The notes under the pieces are model-generated. The model was not told where the DNA came from. It ran no database searches and worked only from the letters and a program-made list of their open reading frames with translations. The translations under genes and the position numbers were made by a program. Shown here piece by piece: positions 25,300-32,274 of a DNA stretch of 56,470 nt. Within the stretch, counting starts at the first letter, position 1. Every line of letters begins with the position of its first letter. Source of the stretch: Acidimicrobiia bacterium (GTDB lineage Bacteria > Actinomycetota > Acidimicrobiia > Spongiisociales > ZC4RG35); assembly GCA_025937235.1 (NCBI GenBank), contig JAICRU010000009.1:1-56470 (forward strand), read 5' to 3'.

Positions 25300-25359
25300 T
25301 CAGAAGATGAGGATCAGGATCAGGATCAGGAGGATCAGGCCTCCGATGCTGATGTACAT
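25300..25359 (-). CDS. 19-residue hydrophobic membrane peptide
   Basis: ATG at 25359 with an excellent ribosome site (gggaggtg) opens a 19-codon gene, MYISIGGLILLILILILIF, a single uncharged membrane helix. The coding DNA is an imperfect hexamer repeat (GGATCA/TGATCC), which generates the Leu-Ile alternation. It begins three bases after the stop of the larger membrane-protein gene, so it is the second gene of a stress-promoted pair. Similar short MYISIG-type peptides are found in many bacteria. Confidence 0.6.
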   Translation of the reverse strand: MYISIGGLILLILILILIF

Positions 25360-25362
25360 GGC

Positions 25363-25998
25363 TCACCTCCCAGACAGATACGCCGGTGGATGGATGGCGT
25401 CTTCGATGACGGCGGCATCCACCTTGCGGTTGTGCGCGTCCCCTATCCGCCCGCCGAGATAGCCGCCGAGCAGGACCGCCGCAGCGAAGACCGCGGACAA
25501 CACGATGGCGGCGGTGGTCACTTCGTCGACGTCGATCTGCGACACCCAGTTGGGCAGATTCGCCACGGCGAAGGCGTTGTACTCCTGACCGACCCAGGCA
25601 CCCAGTGCCCCGAAGATCGCCACCAGGAGCAGGAACCAAAGACCGGCGCCCAGGCCATTCATACTGCCGTCGAAGCGGGCCATTCGCCCGGCGGCGATAC
25701 CACCGAGCAGGAAGGACACGAACGCCACGGCAACGGCCGTGACGGCACCGATCATCTCCACCTCATCGAGGGTGCCTTCTTGATTGATGAGGTTGGTCTG
25801 CAGCTCGATGTTGGCGGCACCGGCCGCAAACAGAGCCCCGAGAAGAACCAGAGCCCCCAGGCCGGTGAGCATCCCCAAGATGGACGCCACCAAATCGGCC
25901 CCTCCAAATCTCTCTCGAGCCGAGACTTCATCTTCCCTGGTCGCCACGTCGGTGGGCTGACCGTGAGCTGTGTATTCGGGTTCTGTGTATTCAGTCAT
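25363..25998 (-). CDS. four-helix membrane protein (YrzE/TIGR04086-like)
   Basis: 211 residues from ATG 25998 (ribosome site ggaggtgg). An acidic soluble N-terminus (about 1-40) precedes four helices near 43-68, 88-110, 122-145 and 170-193. The N-terminal half with FGGADLVASILGMLTGLG and the later FLLGGIAAGRMARFDG match glycine-rich bacterial membrane proteins of unknown role. A SigB/SigF-type promoter lies 28 bases upstream, and the 19-residue peptide follows, so this is a likely member of the stress regulon. Confidence 0.7.
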   Translation of the reverse strand: MTEYTEPEYTAHGQPTDVATREDEVSARERFGGADLVASILGMLTGLGALVLLGALFAAGAANIELQTNLINQEGTLDEVEMIGAVTAVAVAFVSFLLGGIAAGRMARFDGSMNGLGAGLWFLLLVAIFGALGAWVGQEYNAFAVANLPNWVSQIDVDEVTTAAIVLSAVFAAAVLLGGYLGGRIGDAHNRKVDAAVIEDAIHPPAYLSGR

Positions 25999-26025
25999 CG
26001 TTCCACCTCCATGGAACACGGGGAC

Positions 26026-26052
26026 TTACCCCATGGCGGGGCGACAGAAACC
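26026..26052 (-). promoter_or_regulatory. SigB/SigF-type promoter
   Basis: On the minus strand, GGTTT (26052-26048), 16 bases, then GGGTAA (26031-26026), 28 bases before the ATG at 25998. It matches the group-3 stress sigma pattern (GGTTT-N14-17-GGGTA). Confidence 0.6.
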
Positions 26053-26061
26053 GGGCGACGC

Positions 26062-26532
26062 TCAGTGGCGTTCGAAGGTGACCAGGGGGATGTAGAACCA
26101 GGCCCAGACCGTGACCGCCGCCACCGCGAGGGTGGCAGCGATGGCGAAGCTGTCGGTGAGGGTGAGACTGGAGATGAGGAATACCGCCGCAGCGAGGGCG
26201 ATGGCGAAGATGACCGTGCCGACGATGGTGATGTTCACCGCAATCGCCAGGTGCCGTTTGGAATGGCGATCGACACCGTTGACCGGGGCCCGCAGCCTCT
26301 GATGTGCGGATGGGGCGATGAGAAGGACCGAGGCCATCGCCGACCCGAAGAACGACACGTAATAGGAGATCCGCTCTGCATCGGTGATGCTGGTGAATTC
26401 CGCCTGGAGCGGGAGAACGAGGAGAAAGGCGAACAGCACCTGCACGCCGGGCAACGTTGTGCGCAAGCCCTCCATGAGAGAGCGAAACTGATCGTCGACA
26501 TCGGCCCTTTCTCGATCGCCGTTTTCGGTCAT
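26062..26532 (-). CDS. DUF6328-type membrane protein
   Basis: 156 residues from ATG 26532 with a ribosome site (ggagg). A charged N-terminus DDQFRSLMEGLRTTLPGVQVLFAFLL runs into four helices. The combination LRTTLPGVQVLFAFLLVLPL, then Y-x-x-FF and an H-x-x-x-FRxRx-like region (HQRLRAPVNGVDRHSKRHLA), is typical of DUF6328, a small family of unknown function often near stress genes. It is divergent from the sigma operon, with 80 bases between starts. Confidence 0.75.
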   Translation of the reverse strand: MTENGDRERADVDDQFRSLMEGLRTTLPGVQVLFAFLLVLPLQAEFTSITDAERISYYVSFFGSAMASVLLIAPSAHQRLRAPVNGVDRHSKRHLAIAVNITIVGTVIFAIALAAAVFLISSLTLTDSFAIAATLAVAAVTVWAWFYIPLVTFERH

Positions 26533-26553
26533 GTCGAGCCTCCCGTCCACCTC

Positions 26554-26579
26554 GGTTTACACCTGCGTCCCCCGGGTAT
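26554..26579 (+). promoter_or_regulatory. SigB/SigF-type promoter of the sigma operon
   Basis: GGTTT (26554-26558), 15 bases, GGGTAT (26574-26579), a near-perfect match to the actinobacterial SigF / Bacillus SigB promoter pattern. It lies 33 bases before the first gene of the operon that ends in a group-3 sigma factor, implying positive autoregulation. Confidence 0.7.
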
Positions 26580-26612
26580 AGATCGATTCAAGCCAAATGA
26601 ATGAGGTATGTG

Positions 26613-26861
26613 ATGGGCAAAGATCACGGACCATCGATCAAAGACGACGAACGGTACGAGGCGTTGCGTGAAGAAGGCGTGAGCAAGGAGAAGGCCGCCC
26701 GGATCGCCAACACGCCGCCGGACGAGATGGCTGACCGTGGCGGGTCCGGTTCGTATGAAGACTGGACTATTGATCAGCTTTACGAAAAGGCCAGGGACGT
26801 CGGTATCGAGGGACGATCCGATATGACGAAAGAAGAGCTGATCGACGCCCTGCGAGGATGA
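26613..26861 (+). CDS. small Rho-N / SAP-like protein
   Basis: 82 residues. The N-terminal half (GPSIKDDERYEALREEGVSKEKAARIAN) matches a short actinobacterial domain of the DUF7218 kind. The C-terminal half (DWTIDQLYEKARDVGIEGRSDMTKEELIDALRG) is a Rho N-terminal/SAP-like helix-extended loop-helix that can bind nucleic acid. ATG 26613 has gagg eight bases upstream; an in-frame ATG at 26601 lacks one. First gene behind the stress promoter at 26554. Confidence 0.75.
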   Translation: MGKDHGPSIKDDERYEALREEGVSKEKAARIANTPPDEMADRGGSGSYEDWTIDQLYEKARDVGIEGRSDMTKEELIDALRG

Positions 26862-26876
26862 AACAGGAATCAAGCC

Positions 26877-27617
26877 ATGAGCCAGTTGGCGATCCCGGCT
26901 CGACGATCCGCAGGAGCGGTGGCACGTCTTGCCGTGGCTACCTGGATCGCCGGCCATCCCCGACTCGACGACGCATTGCTGGCCGTCACCGAGTTGGTGA
27001 ACAATGCTGTGATCCACAGCGGACTTCCCTCGGGATCGAGGTTGACCATCGGTGTCGAGCCAGACGGTGTGGCGCTGCGTCTGACGGTTGCACACGACGG
27101 TATCAGCTTCGATCTACCCGATTCCTTCCACAACTCGACGCGAGCCGAGGCGAGCCGGGGTCTCGCGATTGTGGATAAGATCGCAGATAGTTGGGGTGTC
27201 GACTCCAGCGGAGGCGCCGTTTCCGCTTGGTTCGAGATTGGCCCGAGGAAAAGTGACGCCCGAATCCGGGAAGGGAGTTCGGAGATGGGGCTTGGCCCGC
27301 AACTCGCCCTCGAGACGACTCGCATCGGGGAACAGGACGTGATCGTCGCCACGGGCGAGATCGACCTGGCTTCGGCGCCCCGCGTCGAGCTGGCCCTCGC
27401 GCCGTACATGGGACAGCCCGTGATCCTGGACCTACGCCGAGTCGAGTTCATCGACTCTGCGGGTCTCAAGGTCCTGCTCAGTCAGCGATCGCGTCTCGAG
27501 GAATCGGGAGGAGACCTCAAGCTCGTCGTTGGCCACGGTGCGGTAGGTCGGCTTCTCGAACTGACCGGGGTATCCGGCGCCTTTTCGATCACCGAGTCCA
27601 TCGAAGTCGACGATTGA
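26877..27617 (+). CDS. anti-sigma kinase fused to STAS anti-anti-sigma domain
   Basis: 246 residues joining the two halves of a partner switch. Residues 5-124 are an RsbW-type GHKL ATPase: the N-box TELVNNAVIHS (Asn42/43), a G1-like AHDGISF (Asp74) and the G2-like RGLAIVDKIADSWGV. Residues 140-243 are an RsbV-type STAS domain, with VATGEIDLASAP and the phosphorylatable Ser194 in FIDSAGLKVLL. In known systems these are separate proteins that exchange partners. A single chain implies intramolecular switching or a fixed stoichiometry. It overlaps the sigma gene (TTGA). Confidence 0.85.
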   Translation: MSQLAIPARRSAGAVARLAVATWIAGHPRLDDALLAVTELVNNAVIHSGLPSGSRLTIGVEPDGVALRLTVAHDGISFDLPDSFHNSTRAEASRGLAIVDKIADSWGVDSSGGAVSAWFEIGPRKSDARIREGSSEMGLGPQLALETTRIGEQDVIVATGEIDLASAPRVELALAPYMGQPVILDLRRVEFIDSAGLKVLLSQRSRLEESGGDLKLVVGHGAVGRLLELTGVSGAFSITESIEVDD

Positions 27618-28714
27618 CCCAGGCGAGCGACACCCCTCCCTCGCTGGTTGCCGAGATCCAGCTCCCCGATGGGGCCCGCGCCCCCTTCATCGCACGTCGG
27701 GTGGTGAGGGCCATCATCATCGAGGCCCCCGCCAGCCGGGCCGTCGATGCTGCCCTTCTCGCCAGCGAGGTCGTCACCCTCACGTTCGAGAAGGAGGTGT
27801 CTCAGACGGTCCGCATCGAGGAGATAGGCCGCAGGGCCCGAGTCACCGTGACCAGAAGCGATTCGGTCATTGGCCCTCCGGACGAGATGGTGGCCAGGCT
27901 CCTCGATCGACTTTCTGATGGTTGGGGTCAGGACGGGAAGGCGATCTGGTTCGAGCTCGAGCTGGTTCGGCGTCAGGAGCTGTCCCATCTCTCAGATGAA
28001 GAGCTATTCGAGCTGGCTGGAGTCGATCGGGATGCGCGCGACGAGATCTTCTCCAGATACGAAGGATGGGCTGCCTCGGTCGCCAACCGGTATCGGCGGG
28101 GTGGGGCTCATGCCGACGACGTGGGCCAGGCGGCCTCCATCGCCCTCGTCAACGCGATCGACCGATTCGATCCCGAGTTTGGAGTCAAGTTCACCACCTA
28201 CGCCCGCAAGACGATCATCGGCACCCTGAAGCGCTACCTCAGGGACACCACATGGTCGGTGCGTGTCCCGAGATCGCTCAGCGACACCACGGTGGAGCTC
28301 AATCGAGCTGTGTCCGAGCTCTCCCAGAAGTTGGGAAGGATGCCTCAGGCCGCCGAACTGGCTGAGGAGCTGAATCGTCCGATCGAGGAGATCGAGGACG
28401 CCATGGAGGCAGCTCTCGCCTACAACGCGCGATCGGTCGATGCTCCCTTCTCCGAAGACGACGAGACCACGCTCATGCGAGTCCTCGGCAGCGATGACGA
28501 GCAGTTCGACCTGGCCGACATATGGCATTCCCTGGAGCCGCTCATCTCGGACCTCGACCCCCAGGAGCAGGAGGTGCTCTTCCTCCGGTTCTTCGAGGAT
28601 ATGACCCAGTCAGACATCGCCGAGGTGGTCGGGGTGTCTCAGATGCAGGTCTCCCGCTTGATCAGCAGGGCACTCGACACGCTGCGGGCCCGTCTATCAC
28701 CCGAGTCGACCTGA
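27614..28714 (+). CDS. group-3 sigma factor with N-terminal degenerate anti-sigma-like domain
   Basis: 366 residues. The C-terminal 240 are a SigB/SigF/FliA-type sigma factor: region 2 about 144-212 (FDPEFGVKFTTYARKTIIGTLKRY contains 2.3-2.4), region 3 about 218-275, and region 4 about 305-360 with LDPQEQEVLFLRFFEDMTQSDIA. Residues 24-118 align by eye with the GHKL half of the preceding protein (AVDAALLASEV against RLDDALLAVTEL; SDGWG...IWFEL against ADSWG...AWFEI). They lack the N-box Asn and the G1 Asp-Gly, so ATP binding is probably lost. The only in-frame alternative start is Met92, which would cut the domain. Confidence 0.85.
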   Translation: MTQASDTPPSLVAEIQLPDGARAPFIARRVVRAIIIEAPASRAVDAALLASEVVTLTFEKEVSQTVRIEEIGRRARVTVTRSDSVIGPPDEMVARLLDRLSDGWGQDGKAIWFELELVRRQELSHLSDEELFELAGVDRDARDEIFSRYEGWAASVANRYRRGGAHADDVGQAASIALVNAIDRFDPEFGVKFTTYARKTIIGTLKRYLRDTTWSVRVPRSLSDTTVELNRAVSELSQKLGRMPQAAELAEELNRPIEEIEDAMEAALAYNARSVDAPFSEDDETTLMRVLGSDDEQFDLADIWHSLEPLISDLDPQEQEVLFLRFFEDMTQSDIAEVVGVSQMQVSRLISRALDTLRARLSPEST

Positions 28715-28715
28715 G

Positions 28716-28741
28716 GGTTCGTCGGTATCGGCCGGGGGTAA
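28716..28741 (+). promoter_or_regulatory. candidate SigB/SigF-type promoter
   Basis: GGTTCG (28716-28721), 14 bases, GGGTAA (28736-28741), 24 bases before the ATG at 28766. The -35 is weaker than at 26554. It would place the following membrane-protein gene under the adjacent sigma factor. Confidence 0.4.
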
Positions 28742-28765
28742 AAGGCACCGAAATCGAGAGGTGCC

Positions 28766-29145
28766 ATGAGAACGGATCGAGCTACTGGCCGTGTCGAGAG
28801 GACGACGGCGGTCCGGCAACCCTGGAGCCCGGCGCAGATGCTCACCTGGGGTTCACGGTGGTTATGGCGGTGATCACCCTGCTCTTGTGCCTTGTGTTCC
28901 TCGGCGGTGCCGGCCGGCCGGTCAGCGCTCGCCAGGGGATGACCTCACTTGGTATCGCGCTGCTGGCCTTCGGGATAGTGACCTTCGTCGAGCCAGAAGC
29001 GCTCGGTGTCAACCAGACGAGCGGAGTGGTCTACGCCATTGTGGGCCTCATCCCGGCCATCGCCGGGATCACCTCACCCACGCTGACGAGTCGCGCCGTG
29101 GAACAACACGTGGAAGAGGACGAAGAGGTCATTCACGTCACTTGA
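28766..29145 (+). pseudogene. frameshifted small membrane protein
   Basis: The ATG at 28766 has a ribosome site (gagaggtg) and encodes a polar N-terminus ending QPWSPAQMLT. That frame then hits a stop at 28871-28873. The continuation LGFTVVMAVITLLLCLVFLGGAGRP, three more hydrophobic segments and an acidic tail are in another frame that stays open to 29145. One missing base near 28844-28851 would join them into about 126 residues, like a family of three- or four-helix actinobacterial proteins that begin with WSPAQ. It is either a recent inactivation or a sequencing error. It overlaps the convergent phosphatase gene by 13 bases. Confidence 0.55.
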
Positions 29146-30935
29146 TCTCCGTGCGCCGGGGGGCTCCACGTGACCAGGAGTGCGGCCGCGTCATCGACGC
29201 TGGCTATTTCCTGGATCCCGAACAATTGATCGAGGATTTCCTCCGAGGAGGGGCCGGTCTCGGTGAGTGACTTGGCGATCTCGTCGAGGGCCAGGTCTAT
29301 GTCTCGATCCACGCGCTGCACCAGGCCGTCGGTCATCAGGATCAACACATCCCCCGGGTGGAGGTGCGTCGTCCAGGTGGAGCGAGGGAGGGCCACGCCG
29401 CTGCCCAAAGGAGGGCCCGTTCCCTCCTCTTCGATGCGAACATCCCCGGCAGCGCTTCGAATCAGAAGTGGGATATGGCCCGCTCGGGTGTAGGTGAAAC
29501 GACCCTTCTCGACATCCAGGAGCCCGTAGGTGATGGTGGCAAGCATCCCTGATCCCGAGACTGTTCGGTCGAGAAGGTCGATCTGGGCAGCAGGGTCGAG
29601 GACACGGGCCGTCGTCTGGCCACGAAGGAGATTCCGCAACTGGGCCATGTGAGCCGTCGCGTCCGGACCGTGCCCGGCGACGTCGCCGATCACCACGGCG
29701 AGGTGGTCCTCGGCCTCGTAGATGTCGTACCAGTCGCCTCCCGACCGGGTCCTCACCGAGGCGGGTATGTAGCGAGCGGCGATCTCGATGCTCTCGAGGT
29801 GGGGGAACGAGGGAGTGGCGAACCACTGCCGCAGACCGTCGCTCAGTTGCCCGTACTCGGTGAGCGCCTCCCGCCGCTCCCACGTGGCGAGCACCGCATT
29901 GCTCGCCAGGAGTGTGGAGAGGACGAAGAGAGATCCGAGGAGGATGGAGTTGGTCCAAAGAGCCCGGTCGGCTCCATTTTGTTCTGTGGCCGCGATCTGT
30001 GCGATCCGCAGCACCACTTCAGGGATGAGGGCCTCGACCTGGTCGATCCGCGCTGTGGAGGCCGCGAACCATCGGCGCGCCTCGACCTCCGGCTCCGATG
30101 CACCTGCGACTTCGACTGCCGTGACCATCTCGGCGGTCGTGTCGGCGAGGGGGCCCGTTCGTAGGTCCTCGATGGCGCTGAGCGTGCCGTTCTCCGCGGG
30201 CTCGTCGACCGCCTCCTCGGCCCGGCTCCGGGCCTCGACGAATCCCTGGTTCACGCCGTCGGTCACGACATCGATCTGAAGCACCATCTCTTCGGGCACA
30301 GGCGGGCCGGCGGCCAACGTCTCCTGCATCAAGTGGCGCTGGGTGTGCAGGTCGCCGGCGACGCCCAGGAGCGCGACGGCCAGCCGGCGATGGGTCAGAG
30401 TGGCGAAATCGGACGGCTGCTTGATCAACTCACTAGTGGCGGCAGTGGACAGAGCCACCATCTCGTCATAGAGATCGAAGGTCGACGCGGGGGCCGGCGC
30501 CGTGACTGTCGCCTCTCGGAGGTCCTCCAGCGCGACCTCTGCGACCAACAGGTCCCCGATGGAAGGGGTAGCCGTCACCGGGATCCCATCTCGATGTTCT
30601 GCCCAGGAGTCCCTCAGGGCGTCCATAGCCGCGTCGGTCGCATCGATGGCAGGCTGATACTGAGGATGAGTGAGGAAGAGGGTTGGATCGTCCAGCGTCG
30701 CGGCGAGCGCCCTCTCCCGTTGTAGGGCAGATGTGGCGAGGATGGCATCGTCGGCCACCGCGGCCACCGAAACGGCCTGTGTGGCGTTCGACAGGGTGAC
30801 CTGGGATGCCCGCACCGTGACCACCAGCACCGCCAGGACTCCGAGCACGATCAGGGCGGCGAGAGCACTCGCCACCGGAACGGAGCTCAGACGCTCCCGG
30901 AGCCAACCGGATACCCCTTCTGCCCCGCCACTCAT
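29133..30935 (-). CDS. NIT-domain SpoIIE-type (PP2C) phosphatase
   Basis: 600 residues. A membrane helix at about 21-43 precedes a helical extracytoplasmic domain resembling nitrate/nitrite-sensing NIT domains (ALQRERALAATLDDP near 70). A second helix lies at about 328-350. The cytoplasmic SpoIIE/RsbU phosphatase domain then has RSGGDWYDIYE, IGDVAGHGPDATAHMA, AGHIPLLI, MTDGLVQR and VDDAAALLV. Such enzymes dephosphorylate STAS proteins to release the sigma factor. Its place next to the STAS fusion and sigma genes makes it the natural input to that switch. Confidence 0.85.
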   Translation of the reverse strand: MSGGAEGVSGWLRERLSSVPVASALAALIVLGVLAVLVVTVRASQVTLSNATQAVSVAAVADDAILATSALQRERALAATLDDPTLFLTHPQYQPAIDATDAAMDALRDSWAEHRDGIPVTATPSIGDLLVAEVALEDLREATVTAPAPASTFDLYDEMVALSTAATSELIKQPSDFATLTHRRLAVALLGVAGDLHTQRHLMQETLAAGPPVPEEMVLQIDVVTDGVNQGFVEARSRAEEAVDEPAENGTLSAIEDLRTGPLADTTAEMVTAVEVAGASEPEVEARRWFAASTARIDQVEALIPEVVLRIAQIAATEQNGADRALWTNSILLGSLFVLSTLLASNAVLATWERREALTEYGQLSDGLRQWFATPSFPHLESIEIAARYIPASVRTRSGGDWYDIYEAEDHLAVVIGDVAGHGPDATAHMAQLRNLLRGQTTARVLDPAAQIDLLDRTVSGSGMLATITYGLLDVEKGRFTYTRAGHIPLLIRSAAGDVRIEEEGTGPPLGSGVALPRSTWTTHLHPGDVLILMTDGLVQRVDRDIDLALDEIAKSLTETGPSSEEILDQLFGIQEIASVDDAAALLVTWSPPAHGDQVT

Positions 30936-31085
30936 TGCGTCGAGCCCAGTCCACCGGGGTCACCGCTGCGAACCATGGTGCGAGTCCCCTCGAAGCTGTC
31001 CGGAGGAGATGGTAGTTGCGGTGTGGGTGGATCGTCACCGGTGTATTTGAGACTCGTCCCCTCGCTCTTCCCGGGTGGAGGTGAG

Positions 31086-31397
31086 ATGAGCATTCACATA
31101 GAGCCGGAAGAGGGGGCGGAGGCAGCGGCCCAGATCCCCAACGATCAGTTCCAACTCCTGGTCAGGATCGTGGTCTGGGAGCTGGCGATGAGGACCAGCC
31201 CCGAGCAGTTCGAAGAGCATGTTCGCCAGCTCACCGAATTCCGTGAGCAGGTCGAACCCGACCTGGCGATGGCCCGCAAGGAGCGCGATAACCGGAACTT
31301 TGTCGCCTCCGTGCTCGCGGACCTCGAATCGCTTCCCTCGACCGAGCGGCGTCCTGAGCCCGCCCGGTCGGAGCCGACCACCGGTCTCTATCTCTGA
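31086..31397 (+). CDS. hypothetical soluble protein
   Basis: 103 residues from ATG 31086, with a ribosome site (ggaggtg). A short acidic start is followed by a long helical segment (QFQLLVRIVVWELAMRTSPEQFEEHVRQLTEFREQVEP), possibly a helical hairpin. The tail is Pro/Arg-rich. It lies between the phosphatase (divergent) and the degenerate histidine kinase. No family recognised. Confidence 0.55.
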   Translation: MSIHIEPEEGAEAAAQIPNDQFQLLVRIVVWELAMRTSPEQFEEHVRQLTEFREQVEPDLAMARKERDNRNFVASVLADLESLPSTERRPEPARSEPTTGLYL

Positions 31398-31479
31398 CGG
31401 CGCCGCAGGGCGCGGGCGGGGGGTGGGCAACGCCTGCCCGAGCGGTAAAGACCGGCTGGCTCCGGCCGATAACTACGAC

Positions 31480-32271
31480 GTGACCAGCTTTCGTGGGATA
31501 GCTCACCGGGCTGGGGCCGGGCGCGGGATCGTCTTGGGCCTGGTCCTTTGTGTTGGCGCGCTCCTGGGACTCATCTTCTACTCAGTGGGGCAATCCGGGT
31601 CTGCTCTCACGATCCAGGTGACGTTGAGCTTCGCGGTTCCGGCCGTCGTCATGGTCCTCTTCTGGCGGGCGGCGAGGGCGCGCCTTCGTCGGCACGAGGA
31701 CTCGATGGAGGTGGCCATGAGGCTGGGAGAGGTCCAGAACCGGGCGGCCGGCCGATTTCTCGTGAACATCGCCCATGAGCTGACGCCACACCAGGATCGG
31801 TGCAGTGTCCAGGATGAGGCGATCGCGGTCGCCCTCGAATACCAGGAAGCCGGGGCAGACCTCAAGGTCGCCGTTCCCGACATCGAGATCGAGACCGACC
31901 CCGTCCTACTTCGTCAGCTCCTCCACGTTCTCGTCGGCAATGCCCTCGGGCAGGGTGGGGGCAGGATTGCGATCTGGGGAGTGGCCGAAGATGAGTGGTT
32001 CCGCCTCACCGTGTCAGACGACGGCCCCGGCCTGCCGCCAGGGTCGGGAGACGTGGTGTTCGAGCATTACGTGGATCTGGCGGGGCCGACGGGGAGGCTT
32101 GGTCGGTCCGGATCGCTGACCTCGGCCAGGATCCTGGGGGAGTTGATCGGCGCCGAGCTCGGCTACAAGCGAGACCCGAGCTGGAGCCATTTCTCGGTGC
32201 GCCTCCCCCGCGATGCAGGCATCGCCGGCGCCCTCGCGGATCGTGTTCCCCTCGAAGCTGGGGCTCGTTGA
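31480..32271 (+). CDS. degenerate membrane histidine-kinase-like protein
   Basis: 263 residues from the GTG at 31480. Two membrane helices (about 16-36 and 46-64) sit close together, leaving almost no sensor loop. His99 lies in NIAHELTPHQDR, where an H-box would read SHELRTPL, and the segment before the ATPase is too short for the normal second helix. The ATP-binding half keeps an N-box (HVLVGNALGQGG) and VSDDGPGLP, but the lid is poor. It may bind ATP without normal autophosphorylation. The surface-protein gene follows four bases later. Confidence 0.65.
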   Translation: MTSFRGIAHRAGAGRGIVLGLVLCVGALLGLIFYSVGQSGSALTIQVTLSFAVPAVVMVLFWRAARARLRRHEDSMEVAMRLGEVQNRAAGRFLVNIAHELTPHQDRCSVQDEAIAVALEYQEAGADLKVAVPDIEIETDPVLLRQLLHVLVGNALGQGGGRIAIWGVAEDEWFRLTVSDDGPGLPPGSGDVVFEHYVDLAGPTGRLGRSGSLTSARILGELIGAELGYKRDPSWSHFSVRLPRDAGIAGALADRVPLEAGAR

Positions 32272-32274
32272 GAC

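Noticed and set aside
25300-25359. GGATCA repeat as a minisatellite or regulatory repeat
   Set aside because: The repeat lies in frame within a short gene with a strong ribosome site, so coding explains it better.
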